Shown here: in pieces, positions 45,533-53,791 of the stretch
Layout of the letters: the number at the start of each line of letters is the position of its first letter
How positions within the stretch are numbered: the first letter of the stretch is position 1
Assembly (NCBI GenBank): GCA_028290305.1
Contig: JAQGKC010000429.1
Location: 62,001-126,000, forward strand
Length of the DNA: 64,000 nucleotides
Reading direction: 5' to 3'
Source of the DNA: Bradyrhizobium sp.
GTDB lineage: Bacteria > Pseudomonadota > Alphaproteobacteria > Rhizobiales > Xanthobacteraceae
The notes under the pieces: generated by a model
What the model saw: only the letters and a program-made list of their open reading frames with translations
Databases searched by the model: none
What the model was told of the DNA's origin: nothing
Made by a program: the position numbers and the translations under genes

Positions 45533-45855
45533 GTTCGAACCTCCTGAGAAAGGTGAGCGGGCCACTCTAAATCCTAACCTCTCGACGAGGCTAAAACCTA
45601 CTTTTTTCCGATCAGGCCCTTGGGCGGCGGGTTGGCTATTGCTGGTCGAGGAGGGCGAGCGGCGCGCTGTCTCGCCGTTCTTCGAGGTCGCAAGACAGAT
45701 CGGGATTGGCTCTACCCTCTCGGAATAGCCCTACGCTCGGACACCGTCGCCGCGTAGCGGTTCCCAACCTTCCAAAATTGTTAGCGAGGCTGGCGAGACG
45801 CGGGCTTTTGTGCCGCGCTTAATTTTCAACGCACGTCGTTTTGACCCAAAGCCGC

Positions 45856-46107
45856 TCACTTCCGGTCTTCCCCCATAAGCAGACATGCCGAGCGTCCACC
45901 GGCATGTCTCAAAAGTGCCATAAACGGAAGTCGCGCTCTCATTCGATCATGAAGCTCCGCGCGGAAAACGTCAAAGAGCGTGTTGTCGCTGAGATTGCCT
46001 GGGTATAGGTAGGCGACGCGCCACACCTTGCCGGAGGGATGTACGACCATGGCGAGCGGCCATGCCGCCACGCCTCCAAGAACTGCGATAAACGCGCGGC
46101 GTTTCAT
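45856..46107 (-). pseudogene. Truncated ABC transporter substrate-binding protein (ABC_sub_bind type)
   Basis: The first 50 or so residues (MKRRAFIAVLGGVAAWPLA, then GKVWRVAYLYPGNLSDNTLFDVFRAEL) match the N-terminus of the ABC_sub_bind family, which is abundant in Bradyrhizobium and normally about 320-330 residues. The frame then runs into repeat copy 3 and stops after 83 codons. A good ribosome site (GAGG, 7 nt upstream) is still present. The protein is too short to bind a ligand, so this is a remnant. Confidence 0.65.
45858..45931. repeat. Palindromic intergenic repeat, copy 3 of 3
   Basis: This 74-bp element has outer arms ACTTCCG (45858-45864) and CGGAAGT (45925-45931). The inner 9-bp perfect inverted repeat is AGACATGCC (45881-45889) and GGCATGTCT (45901-45909). 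It forms the last third of the truncated ABC-substrate-binding-protein reading frame. The 320 bp to its left, up to the cysteine-rich gene, show no further feature. Confidence 0.88.
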
Positions 46108-46542
46108 TCGATCACCTCGTCGGGAAGAGCGACCTATCGATGATCGATCATCTTGACGGTCGTCTTGCAATCGCGAAACCGCTTTAAGCCAGTGTCGCTT
46201 CGACCACGATCACCGGAGATTCGGTCGACACGACACGATTGAGACGGAAGCAACGTGCTTGACACCGCGGTCCATTAAACAACCGCGCCCCGGGAAAAAA
46301 TCGAACTTAAAATTAAGGTCGCCAACCGATGGCAGCAAGCCGCGAGTTCTCTCGGTAACAACGATTTCGGTACATCGTCGTTTCAGAGCAACTCCAAGAC
46401 GAGTGGTGCCCGGTAGTCTGTTGAATTTCGGTTTTGTGGGTGACGGTATGTCGCATTCGCATTTTGGCCGGCATGTCCGCGGTATATTGAAGTCGAATGC
46501 CATGGCTTGTACGCCCTGGGCAGGCCCGCGCGTAAGGTTCAC
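46108..46542. other. Non-coding stretch of 435 bp, no gene seen
   Basis: It separates the truncated substrate-binding gene from the membrane protein gene. Open frames on the minus strand here are continuations of frames antisense to the next gene. I recognise no repeat or RNA. Confidence 0.35.
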
Positions 46543-47073
46543 ATGAGCGCAAACCTGGACGAACGAAATGTTGGTGGCTACGCGGTCGCCTACCGACGCG
46601 ATGACACCCATTTTCCCGTGTATGTTACGGCCGCCCTGGCCGCGATGTTTTTCACGGCCGCCTGGATCACCGGCGCCGCGTATTGGTTGGCGCCCGCCGT
46701 GGCGGCGGCCGGCTTCACCTACTACAACATTCCCCTGCTGGAGACTGGGCGCCCCACCATCGGCGCCAATCAGTATGGCATGTTTATCCAGGCCTTCGGA
46801 CTGCTCCGGTGGCGAGCCATCGAACGTATCGATCTCGTGGAGATCGCCGAGCGCGCGATGACTGTCCACGAGCTACAGATCGCGCTCAACGCACCCCTCG
46901 GCAGCGCTCTCGTTGCCGACTGGCGCAAGCAGCCGGCCTATCGCTTGCTGATGCGCTTGCCATGGCGCATGGACCATAGCGGCGCGGTGCGCATCAGTCT
47001 GGAACCGTTCGACCGGCCGCCTGATGAAATCCATCGCACGTTCCTCAGGATGTGGCGCTACTATCGGAGCTAG
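46543..47073 (+). CDS. Membrane protein of unknown function with C-terminal soluble domain
   Basis: This 176-residue protein has two adjacent hydrophobic segments (VYVTAALAAMFFTAAWITGA and LAPAVAAAGFTYYNIPLL, about residues 27-65). A cytoplasmic-looking domain follows, with alternating strands (QYGMFIQAFGLLRWRAIERIDLVEI) and a PH-like layout. It ends in a basic/aromatic tail (FLRMWRYYRS). AAGG seven nt upstream fixes ATG 46543. This architecture recurs as hypothetical proteins in Nitrobacteraceae; no function is assigned. Confidence 0.7.
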   Translation: MSANLDERNVGGYAVAYRRDDTHFPVYVTAALAAMFFTAAWITGAAYWLAPAVAAAGFTYYNIPLLETGRPTIGANQYGMFIQAFGLLRWRAIERIDLVEIAERAMTVHELQIALNAPLGSALVADWRKQPAYRLLMRLPWRMDHSGAVRISLEPFDRPPDEIHRTFLRMWRYYRS

Positions 47074-47222
47074 CGCCTTCGCGTTCAAGCCGTAGGTCCA
47101 TGCGACCGCCTCCCTCAACGCATGCGATCGGGATGTCTTGCGATCGGGACGTCTTGGCATGACAAAGGCCTTCGGGAGTCTGTGGCTCCGGCCCGATCCG
47201 CTTGGTGACGTTAGAACTTCAT

Positions 47223-47351
47223 TCAGCCGCCGAATGCTTCATCGCGCAAATGTGCATCTGCGATCTGCGCGTCAGGATTGTGCGTGATGGTCATGAACCA
47301 AATGAGGCTGAAGAACAGCGACCATGCTGTGTTCCAATAGAACCAGTTCAT
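47223..47351 (-). CDS. Small single-span membrane protein
   Basis: This 42-residue open frame starts MNWFYWNTAWSLFFSLIWFM, a strongly aromatic membrane segment, and ends with a charged tail. GAGGAAAA lies about 6 nt upstream. It sits directly downstream of the broken GHRHA-type gene on the same strand. Such short proteins are hard to confirm by eye, but codon pattern and ribosome site favour a real product. Confidence 0.45.
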   Translation of the reverse strand: MNWFYWNTAWSLFFSLIWFMTITHNPDAQIADAHLRDEAFGG

Positions 47352-47383
47352 GTGATTTTCCTCGCCGAAAGACCGTCGATCCA

Positions 47384-47547
47384 CTACCTGAAGCGTGCGA
47401 GTCTGTCGCCGCGATACATGGTCACGCCCTCCCATATCGCATGGCGGTGACCCGCTTTCCTCGCACCATCGCCGCGCGTCCCGACGGCGCGACATCGGGA
47501 ACCCGCTCGAGCAACAGATCACCTTGGGCAAAGATCTCGGTCATCAT
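47384..47547 (-). pseudogene. Frameshifted remnant of a small protein with QGDLLLERV and GHRHA motifs
   Basis: A near-perfect ribosome site (AAGGAGG) precedes ATG 47547, followed by MTEIFAQGDLLLERVPDVAPSG. The first frame stops at 47422. Shifting frame after about residue 27 recovers KAGHRHAIWEGVTMYRG and then a stop at 47384. These motifs recall a family of about 100-residue proteins with a QGD-x-L-L-x-R-V start and a G-H-x-H-A centre. A frameshift plus early stop makes this a likely pseudogene. Family recall is from memory. Confidence 0.55.
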
Positions 47548-47665
47548 GCTACCTCCTTGCGCTCAAGCACCCGTCATGGCCTTGGTGCCTGGATTGCTTC
47601 CACCCTGTTCCAGACAGCTTATTCCCCCGCGAACACGGGTGCGCGGGGCGCTGCCTTGGCGTAGA

Positions 47666-49060
47666 CTACTGTACGACTTCTCCGTGCAATGCGAGGTCGA
47701 GACCGTCGCGTTCCGTGTCCTCCGTCACGCGCAGGCCGACAAACATCTTGACCACGGTGAGGATGATCAGGCTTGCGACGGCATCATAAACGAAGACGGT
47801 GGCGACCCCGATGCACTGATTGAAGAACTGACCAACGTTTCCCTCCAGAACGCCCGCCGTTCCGCCGTATTGCTCGACTGCGAACACCCCGGTCAGCAGC
47901 GCCCCGACGATGCCGCCAACCGCATGCACGCCAAAGCAATCCAGCGCATCGTCATAGCTGAACATGCGCTTCAAGCCGGTGCATCCCCAGTAGCAGAACA
48001 CGCCCGCGGCAATTCCGATCGCAAAGGCACCGACGGGTCCCACGAAACCGGAAGCCGGCGTAATGGCAACAAGGCCGGCGACCGCACCCGAGCAGATGCC
48101 GACGACGGTTGGCTTGCCCTTCAGCGCCCATTCCACCAGCATCCAGGTGAAGCCGGCGACAGCCGTGGCAATCTGGGTCACCAGCATTGCCATGCCAGCC
48201 TGCATGCCGGCCGTAACAGCAGATCCGGCGTTGAAACCGAACCAGCCCACCCAAAGGAGAGAGGCGCCGATAAAGGTGAGCACCATGTTGTGCGCCGGCC
48301 CTGTCTCTTTGCGCTTCCCGAGCATGATGGCGCACATAAGCCCGGCGACGCCGGCGTTGATGTGCACCACGGTACCGCCGGCGAAATCGAGTACCTTCAC
48401 CCATGCGGCGTCGTTGCCGGAGGAGAAGATCCCGTCAGGTCCCCAGACCCAGTGCGCAATTGGCGCGTAGACGAAAATCGCCCACAGGCCGATGAACCAG
48501 AGCATGGCCGAGAATTTCATGCGCTCGGCGAATGCGCCGGCAATGAGTGCCGGCGTAATGATGGCAAACGTCATCTGGAAGCAGGTGTACACGCTTTCGG
48601 GGATGGTCGCGGCGAGTGGATTAGGATTGCCGATGCCTCCCTTGCCGATGTCGCTCAGGATGTCCTTGAGAAACATGCGATCCAGGCCCCCGATAAAGGG
48701 TGTGCCGGCGCGAAACGCCAGGCTGTAGGTCAGGAGCGCGAAAAGAATCGTGACGAGGCAGGTGACAGCGAAGCTGGTCATCACCGTGTCGCCAACGTTC
48801 TTCTTGCGCACCATGCCGCCATAGAACAGCCCGAGGCCCGGGATCGTCATCATCAAGACGAGCGCAACAGACGTGAGCATCCACGCGGTGTCGCCGGAAT
48901 TGGGTGTGCAGTTTTCGAGAATCTTGCCGCCGCAGGCTGGCGGGGCGGCCGCGTCTTCCGCGAGCGCAATGTCACTGAGTAGAAAGCAGAGAAGCGCGGT
49001 CCCCAAGAGGGCAGCTACGAAAGGCAGGAGTCTTTGGCGCGCATATGTCAAGGATCCCAT
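47666..49060 (-). CDS. amtB: Ammonium transporter AmtB
   Basis: This 464-residue Amt family channel conducts ammonium/ammonia across the inner membrane. An N-terminal signal-like segment (LLPFVAALLGTALLCFLLSDIALA) is followed by 11 membrane segments. Family motifs include DTAWMLTSVALVLMM near residue 57, GLGLFYGGMVRKKN near 75, the gate/first pore histidine in IAHWVWG, FAGGTVVHINAG and the second pore histidine in CFGVHAVGG. GGGAGAG precedes the ATG. Directly upstream (38 bp) on the same strand is a broken PII gene, the usual glnK-amtB arrangement. Confidence 0.95.
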   Translation of the reverse strand: MGSLTYARQRLLPFVAALLGTALLCFLLSDIALAEDAAAPPACGGKILENCTPNSGDTAWMLTSVALVLMMTIPGLGLFYGGMVRKKNVGDTVMTSFAVTCLVTILFALLTYSLAFRAGTPFIGGLDRMFLKDILSDIGKGGIGNPNPLAATIPESVYTCFQMTFAIITPALIAGAFAERMKFSAMLWFIGLWAIFVYAPIAHWVWGPDGIFSSGNDAAWVKVLDFAGGTVVHINAGVAGLMCAIMLGKRKETGPAHNMVLTFIGASLLWVGWFGFNAGSAVTAGMQAGMAMLVTQIATAVAGFTWMLVEWALKGKPTVVGICSGAVAGLVAITPASGFVGPVGAFAIGIAAGVFCYWGCTGLKRMFSYDDALDCFGVHAVGGIVGALLTGVFAVEQYGGTAGVLEGNVGQFFNQCIGVATVFVYDAVASLIILTVVKMFVGLRVTEDTERDGLDLALHGEVVQ

Positions 49061-49098
49061 TGTCTCTCTCCCCGTTGCAAGAGATGTCGGTTAAGGTC

Positions 49099-49351
49099 TT
49101 ACCCAGCCACTTCCTCGGTTTCTCCATTGCGCATGCGAACGGCGCGTTCGATCCCGCGAAACAAGGATCTCGTCCTCGCCCGCCTGTTCCGTTTCTCGCA
49201 GTGGTTTGAATTGCCGCAATGACCTCGTCGTTGCGCTGATCGGGGACGACAACAAGGTCAGTCCTGACCATCGGCAAGCCGACGGGGTGCTCGGCGCCGC
49301 GGTAAATGCGCCGAGGTTAAATGGCTGGAGATTGGCAGCGACTAGCCACAT
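49099..49351 (-). pseudogene. Degenerate PII signal-transduction gene (glnK-like) upstream of amtB
   Basis: Reading leftwards, the first frame gives MWLVAANLQPFNLGAF, which matches the PII start (canonical MKLxxAIIKPFKLxEV). A second frame gives MVRTDLVVVPDQRNDEVIAAIQ, the fourth strand/second helix of PII. A third gives GEDEILVSR, and a fourth segment gives AVRMRNGETEEVAG with a stop at 49099, the PII C-terminal RIRTGE region. At least three frame changes are needed and the T-loop region (about 40 residues) is absent. The remnant spans 253 bp against about 340 for an intact gene. It ends 38 bp before amtB. Confidence 0.75.
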
Positions 49352-49581
49352 GGCTTACCGGCCTTTCCCTGATGCTTAAGCCAGGGTCGGACAATGCCGA
49401 TGACGTTTCCCGCATCCAATTTTTAAACTTATTAATCAAGATTCATGCCATCGGCAGTGTGCGCGCAACCCACTGAATCCCAATCGATTCCAGTTCGCAG
49501 GCTCGGAACAGTGTGACCCATTTGCCGTTTCTGATCGCAAGCGGTGCCTATAAAAAGGGCAAATATCTTGCCGCCATCCGG

Positions 49582-50919
49582 CTAAATTCTCGCAATACCG
49601 GGATCGAACATCAAGACGCTTTCGATCCATTTGGCCGCGCGCAGCGTTCGATGGTCTTCCCGGTAGGGGCCCACGACCTGGATGCCCAAGGGAAGGCCGT
49701 TCCTGCCGACGCCCGCTGGCAGCGACAAAGCGGGGACGCCGAGCAAGGTCCACGGCGCGCAATATTCGGCGTCGCCGGTGTAGTGGAGCCCCTGCGGCGC
49801 CTCGCCGAACGCCGGCAATGTCAGCACCGCGTCATAGTCCGACATGTCAGCAGTGAACGCCGACCGCAATTTGTCCTGCAGCGCCTTGGCGCTGAGGTAA
49901 TCAGTCGCGGACTGGGCTTTGCCGGCCTGAACCAGCGACTTCAGATGATCGCTGGTGCGATCGGGATAACGCTCCACCTGATCGGCGAAAATCACAGCGG
50001 CCTCGCTGGCGAGAATGGTGTTGATCGCGCTCCAGTTGGCGTGGTCGATCTCGGCCAGTTCGAATTCTCTGAGGATGGCGCCCGATCCGCGGAGCGTCGA
50101 GATCGCTGCGTCGAAAACCTTCTGCTGCTCCACTTCTGCCTTCGACCATTTGGCAAATCGGACGACCGCAAGGCGCGGTCTGTCCAGCGGCGATAGCCCT
50201 GTGTCGATATCGACATGAAAGCCGGGAACGGGCCGGCCATGCGGATCGCGATCGCTCGAGCCGGCAAGCAGCGATAGAGCAAAAGCCACATCGTCGACGC
50301 GTCGCGCAAAGAAACCGACGTGATCGAGCGACGGGCTTAAATGATGCACGCCGGTGCGAGGGATCGCTCCGAAACTCGGCTTGAACCCGACAACGCCATT
50401 GAAGGCCGCCGGTCTTACGACCGAGCCTAGCGTTTGCGTGCCCAACGCCAGCGGGACGAGTCCCGCTGCCACGGCTGCCGCGGAACCCGATGACGATCCG
50501 CCCGGCGTATGCTTGCTGTTCCAGGGATTGACCGTCGGTCCCGGATGCCGCCAGGCGAACTCGGTCGACACGGTCTTGCCGAAGATCGTGGCGCCGAGAT
50601 TGCGCAGCCGTTCGACCACCCAGGCGTCGGCGGCCGGAACATGATCCTTGTAGATGGGCGACCCGTTCGTGGTCGGCATGTCCGATGTGGCGATGATGTC
50701 CTTGATCGCCACCGGAATGCCCGACAGCGGACCCGGCCGGCGCGCGGTATTCACCGGCAGATATTCGAACGCTTTCAGCGCGGGCTCGACGGCCTTTGCC
50801 TGCTCCAGTCGGGCCGCCGCGTATTGATCGGCCGCGGCCTGATCGTTCTTGAACAGGCGCAGAAGCTCGAGGACCCCCGCGCCAGGTTGGGGTGTGGGAT
50901 GCGCGGTCGGATCGGTCAT
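49582..50919 (-). CDS. Amidase signature family enzyme
   Basis: This 445-residue amidase would hydrolyse a carboxamide to acid and ammonia. The Ser-cisSer-Lys triad is visible: Lys in PVAIKDI (about 73), cis-Ser in GGSSSGSAAAVA (about 139-143) and nucleophile Ser in GTQTLGSVVRPA (about 167). The Gly-Gly before the nucleophile in most family members is Leu-Gly here. It is the last gene of a set with an ABC importer (SBP 51006-51974, permease, ATPase), so its substrate may be what that importer brings in. A formal role as a glutamyl-tRNA amidotransferase subunit is unlikely from the length and context. Confidence 0.9.
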   Translation of the reverse strand: MTDPTAHPTPQPGAGVLELLRLFKNDQAAADQYAAARLEQAKAVEPALKAFEYLPVNTARRPGPLSGIPVAIKDIIATSDMPTTNGSPIYKDHVPAADAWVVERLRNLGATIFGKTVSTEFAWRHPGPTVNPWNSKHTPGGSSSGSAAAVAAGLVPLALGTQTLGSVVRPAAFNGVVGFKPSFGAIPRTGVHHLSPSLDHVGFFARRVDDVAFALSLLAGSSDRDPHGRPVPGFHVDIDTGLSPLDRPRLAVVRFAKWSKAEVEQQKVFDAAISTLRGSGAILREFELAEIDHANWSAINTILASEAAVIFADQVERYPDRTSDHLKSLVQAGKAQSATDYLSAKALQDKLRSAFTADMSDYDAVLTLPAFGEAPQGLHYTGDAEYCAPWTLLGVPALSLPAGVGRNGLPLGIQVVGPYREDHRTLRAAKWIESVLMFDPGIARI

Positions 50920-51005
50920 GTCAGCAAGTCCCAGGCGAACAGGTTCTGTCCCGGATGAAGGAACACATCCGGACTGCGTGGCGGAGGGGCGCCGCGCGCC
51001 CCGGC

Positions 51006-51974
51006 CTATTTCATCGCGAGCGCCGGCTCAATGAATTTCTTCACCACGAAAGACTTGTAGTCTGGCTGGCTGGCCAGATTGCCGAGCGCAATCTGGGTAT
51101 CCATCGACACTTTAAGCGCGTCCGCCGTGATGTCCACGCTCGGGGGATAGACGCCATCGGCGAGCATGCGCTTCACGGCGGCCTCCACGACCACCGGATC
51201 AAGCGTCGGAAATTCCTTCTTGGCGATTTCCACGGTCTTGGCTTCCTCTTTGGTCATGAAGCGCATCGCCATTTCCATGCCGTTGACCACGCGCTGCGCT
51301 GTGTCGGGATCGACATCATTGCGCGCAGTCACGGCCGAGAAGGCGTAGGCGCCGTAGGATTTCGGGAATCCGAGCACGACCTTCATGCCCTTGGCAACGG
51401 CCTGATCGAGGCCCGGCTCATACATCACGGCGACATCGGCCTGCTTGGCGACAAACGGTCCGGGTTCGGAGCCGATCGCAACCTGGATCATGTCGACGTC
51501 GGTCTTTGCGTCCATGCCGTTTTCCTTGAGCAGCTTGATGAACAGCGAGGTGCTGGTGGTCGGCATCAGGCCGGTGACGACCTTCTGGCCCTTGATGTCC
51601 TTGATGCTGCTGAATTTGAAGTCGGGCGCGGTCGCGATCCACACCGCCGCGCCGTTCACGACATTGGCGATGATGTCGACCGGAGCCCCCTTGGACGCCG
51701 CGATCGCCGTCCATTCCGGTCCGTGGATTGAAAACTGCGCGCTCCCGGAAATGACCGCGGACAGCGCCACCGTCGGCGCGCCGGCAGTCTCCTTGGTGAG
51801 GTCGAGGCCTTGCTGGGTGAAGAATCCTTCGTCGATCGCCACGTAAAGCGGCAGATACAGCATCGACTGGAACGCCTGCGACAGCACGACCTTCTTGTTG
51901 TCTGCGAGCGCCGGCGTGGCCAGCAAGATCGAGGTCAGCGCGGTGGCGCGGATAATACGCTTAAGCAACGACAT
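51006..51974 (-). CDS. NitT/TauT-type ABC transporter substrate-binding protein
   Basis: This 322-residue periplasmic binding protein has a signal peptide (RATALTSILLATPALADN). The mature start is KKVVLSQAFQSMLYLPLYVAIDEGFF, typical of the SsuA/TauA/THI5-like group that binds sulfonates, nitrate, taurine or pyrimidine precursors. EGFFTQQGLDLT and GAPTVALSAVISGSAQF are further group marks. GGAG 8 nt upstream of ATG 51974 supports this start over 51998. It belongs to a four-gene set ATPase-permease-SBP-amidase. The actual ligand is unknown; the amidase suggests an amide-containing compound. Confidence 0.9.
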   Translation of the reverse strand: MSLLKRIIRATALTSILLATPALADNKKVVLSQAFQSMLYLPLYVAIDEGFFTQQGLDLTKETAGAPTVALSAVISGSAQFSIHGPEWTAIAASKGAPVDIIANVVNGAAVWIATAPDFKFSSIKDIKGQKVVTGLMPTTSTSLFIKLLKENGMDAKTDVDMIQVAIGSEPGPFVAKQADVAVMYEPGLDQAVAKGMKVVLGFPKSYGAYAFSAVTARNDVDPDTAQRVVNGMEMAMRFMTKEEAKTVEIAKKEFPTLDPVVVEAAVKRMLADGVYPPSVDITADALKVSMDTQIALGNLASQPDYKSFVVKKFIEPALAMK

Positions 51975-52004
51975 TTGACGGCTCCGTATGTTCGGCATTG
52001 GGTT

Positions 52005-52859
52005 TTAAACCTGAACCTGATGGGTGGTGTTCGACTGCTTCCAGGGCAAACTGGTCCGCTCGATCAGGTCGATCACGTAATAGAGGACGAAGCCCATGAT
52101 CATCAGCGTGAACAGTCCGACCCAGACGGTGTTGAGGTCGTAGAGACTAGACGCCGTGTAGATCAGATGGCCGAGCCCGCGCTGTGACGAAATGAATTCG
52201 CCCACCACCGCGCCGACGAGGCCGAAGCCGACATTGATCCGGAACGTCGCGATAATCGACGGCAAGGTCGACGGCACCACCGCCTTGAAGAACACCTGAT
52301 GCTTGTCCGCGCCCATCGAGATCAGCAGCGACTGCAGATCGACGTCGGCGTCCTTTGCCGCTTGATAGGCGGCGATCAGCGCCACGATGGCGGTCAGCGA
52401 TACCGACAAGGCAACTTTGGATACGAGCCCGGTGCCGAACCACAACACGACGATCGGCGCCAGCGCGATCTTCGGCACGCTATTGATGGCAACGATAAAG
52501 GGCTCGACCAGCCGCGCCACAAATACCGAGTACCAGAGCGCGAGCCCCAGCAACGATCCGAAGATGGTGCCGATGACGAAACCGAGGATGGCCTCGAACA
52601 GGGTGTACCAGGTGTCCGACAGCAACTCGCCGCTGGCGATCATCTTGAACCAGAGCGCGAAGATTCCGGACGGCGAACCGACCAGGAAGGCGGAAATCCA
52701 GCCGGCGCGGACGCCGATCTCCCACAGCGCGAAGAACGCGACCACGGCCGCCACCTGCAGTGTCGCGCGGCCGAGCGTGGTGTCGAAGCTGGCGCGGCGG
52801 CGCGCGCGACGCGTTTTGCGTTTTTGCAAAGGGGCGGTGCCGGGCATTGTGAGGGTCAA
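52005..52859 (-). CDS. ABC transporter permease (NitT/TauT type)
   Basis: This 284-residue inner-membrane permease of the SsuC/TauC/NrtB group has about six membrane segments after a basic N-terminus (KRKTRRARRRA). The EAA-type loop lies in the region DVDLQSLLISMGADKHQVFFKAVVPSTLPSI (about 185-215). The start is either TTG 52859, overlapping the ATPase stop by 4 bp, or ATG 52847. The overlap favours translational coupling. It transports the ligand delivered by the SBP at 51006-51974. Confidence 0.92.
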   Translation of the reverse strand: MTLTMPGTAPLQKRKTRRARRRASFDTTLGRATLQVAAVVAFFALWEIGVRAGWISAFLVGSPSGIFALWFKMIASGELLSDTWYTLFEAILGFVIGTIFGSLLGLALWYSVFVARLVEPFIVAINSVPKIALAPIVVLWFGTGLVSKVALSVSLTAIVALIAAYQAAKDADVDLQSLLISMGADKHQVFFKAVVPSTLPSIIATFRINVGFGLVGAVVGEFISSQRGLGHLIYTASSLYDLNTVWVGLFTLMIMGFVLYYVIDLIERTSLPWKQSNTTHQVQV

Positions 52860-53638
52860 GCGGTTTTCTCGGTCTGGATATCGAGTTCGGCGCAGAGCGC
52901 GTGGAAGTAGCCTGAAAACCTGACGTCGCTGCGGGCCGCGATCGGGGAGGGCGCTGAGATTTCGATGTCGTGCACGATCTTCACACGGGCGGGACGCCCG
53001 CTGAGCACGACGACGCGCTTCGACAGCGCCACCGCTTCATCGATGTCGTGCGTCACCAGGATCACGGTCTTGTTATAGGTCTCCACCGCGTCCTTCAGCA
53101 CGCCCTCGAGATAAAGCCGGGTCTGGTAGTCCAGCGCGGAGAAGGGTTCATCGAGCAGCAGGATGTCCGGATCCATGATGAGGGTGCGGATCAACGCCAC
53201 CCGCTGCCGCATGCCGCCGGACAATGTTTTCGGATAGGCGTTCTCGAATCCGGAAAGGCCGAACCCTTTGAGGTATTCGCGGGCTTTGCCTTCGGCCTCA
53301 TCGCGATCGACGCCGCGCGTTTCGAGCCCGAGCAGGACATTGCCGAGCACGGTGCGCCAGGGAAACAGCAGGTCCTTCTGCATCATGTAGCCGACGCGGC
53401 CGCGCAGGCTTTCGATTTCCTCGCCGCGATAGTGCATGGAGCCGGAATCGGGCTCGATCAGGCCGGCGATGACGTTGAAGATCGTGGTCTTGCCGCAGCC
53501 GCTCGGCCCGATGATGCTGACGAAATCACGCTCGTTGATGTCAAAGGAGAGGTCGTCGAGGACACGGACTTCGCCGGCCTTGCCGGCGAAGGACTTTCGG
53601 ACGTTCCGCACGCTCAACTGGACTGGAAATTGGGGCAT
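52856..53638 (-). CDS. ABC transporter ATP-binding protein (NitT/TauT type)
   Basis: This 260-residue nucleotide-binding subunit carries Walker A GPSGCGKTT (about residue 43), Q-loop YMMQKDLLFPW, signature LSGGMRQR (about 140) and Walker B ILLLDEPFSALD. The H-loop is in LVTHDIDEA. ATG 53638 matches the usual family start; a TTG at 53683 would add 15 residues. It is the first gene of the amidase-linked importer operon. Confidence 0.92.
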   Translation of the reverse strand: MPQFPVQLSVRNVRKSFAGKAGEVRVLDDLSFDINERDFVSIIGPSGCGKTTIFNVIAGLIEPDSGSMHYRGEEIESLRGRVGYMMQKDLLFPWRTVLGNVLLGLETRGVDRDEAEGKAREYLKGFGLSGFENAYPKTLSGGMRQRVALIRTLIMDPDILLLDEPFSALDYQTRLYLEGVLKDAVETYNKTVILVTHDIDEAVALSKRVVVLSGRPARVKIVHDIEISAPSPIAARSDVRFSGYFHALCAELDIQTEKTA

Positions 53639-53733
53639 TCCGCGCGTTACACGCAACTTGTATGCCACCGAATGGTTTTCCAAAAATGACTATTTATCAA
53701 GATGTTAAAGTCGCTACTGCATTTCTGCCGGGC

Positions 53734-53761
53734 ACCGTGCTGCCTCTTTAGGCAGCACGGT
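53734..53761. terminator. Hairpin separating the two ABC importer operons
   Basis: A perfect 11-bp inverted repeat ACCGTGCTGCC/GGCAGCACGGT has the 6-nt loop TCTTTA. It lies just downstream of the first importer's ATPase gene (ends 53792, minus strand) and upstream of the second operon. There is no long T-run. Confidence 0.75.
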
Positions 53762-53791
53762 CAATCCGTCGGGAAATGATGCGGATCGATG

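Noticed and set aside
45477..45728. 83-codon plus-strand frame between two repeat copies
   Set aside because: It overlaps the cysteine-rich minus-strand gene that has a near-perfect ribosome site; the product looks random.
46210..46869. 219-codon minus-strand frame
   Set aside because: It overlaps the better-supported membrane protein gene on the plus strand, lacks a ribosome site and has no plausible domain.
47324..48982. 552-codon plus-strand frame antisense to amtB
   Set aside because: amtB is unmistakable on the other strand. The product is low-complexity, charged and resembles no protein.
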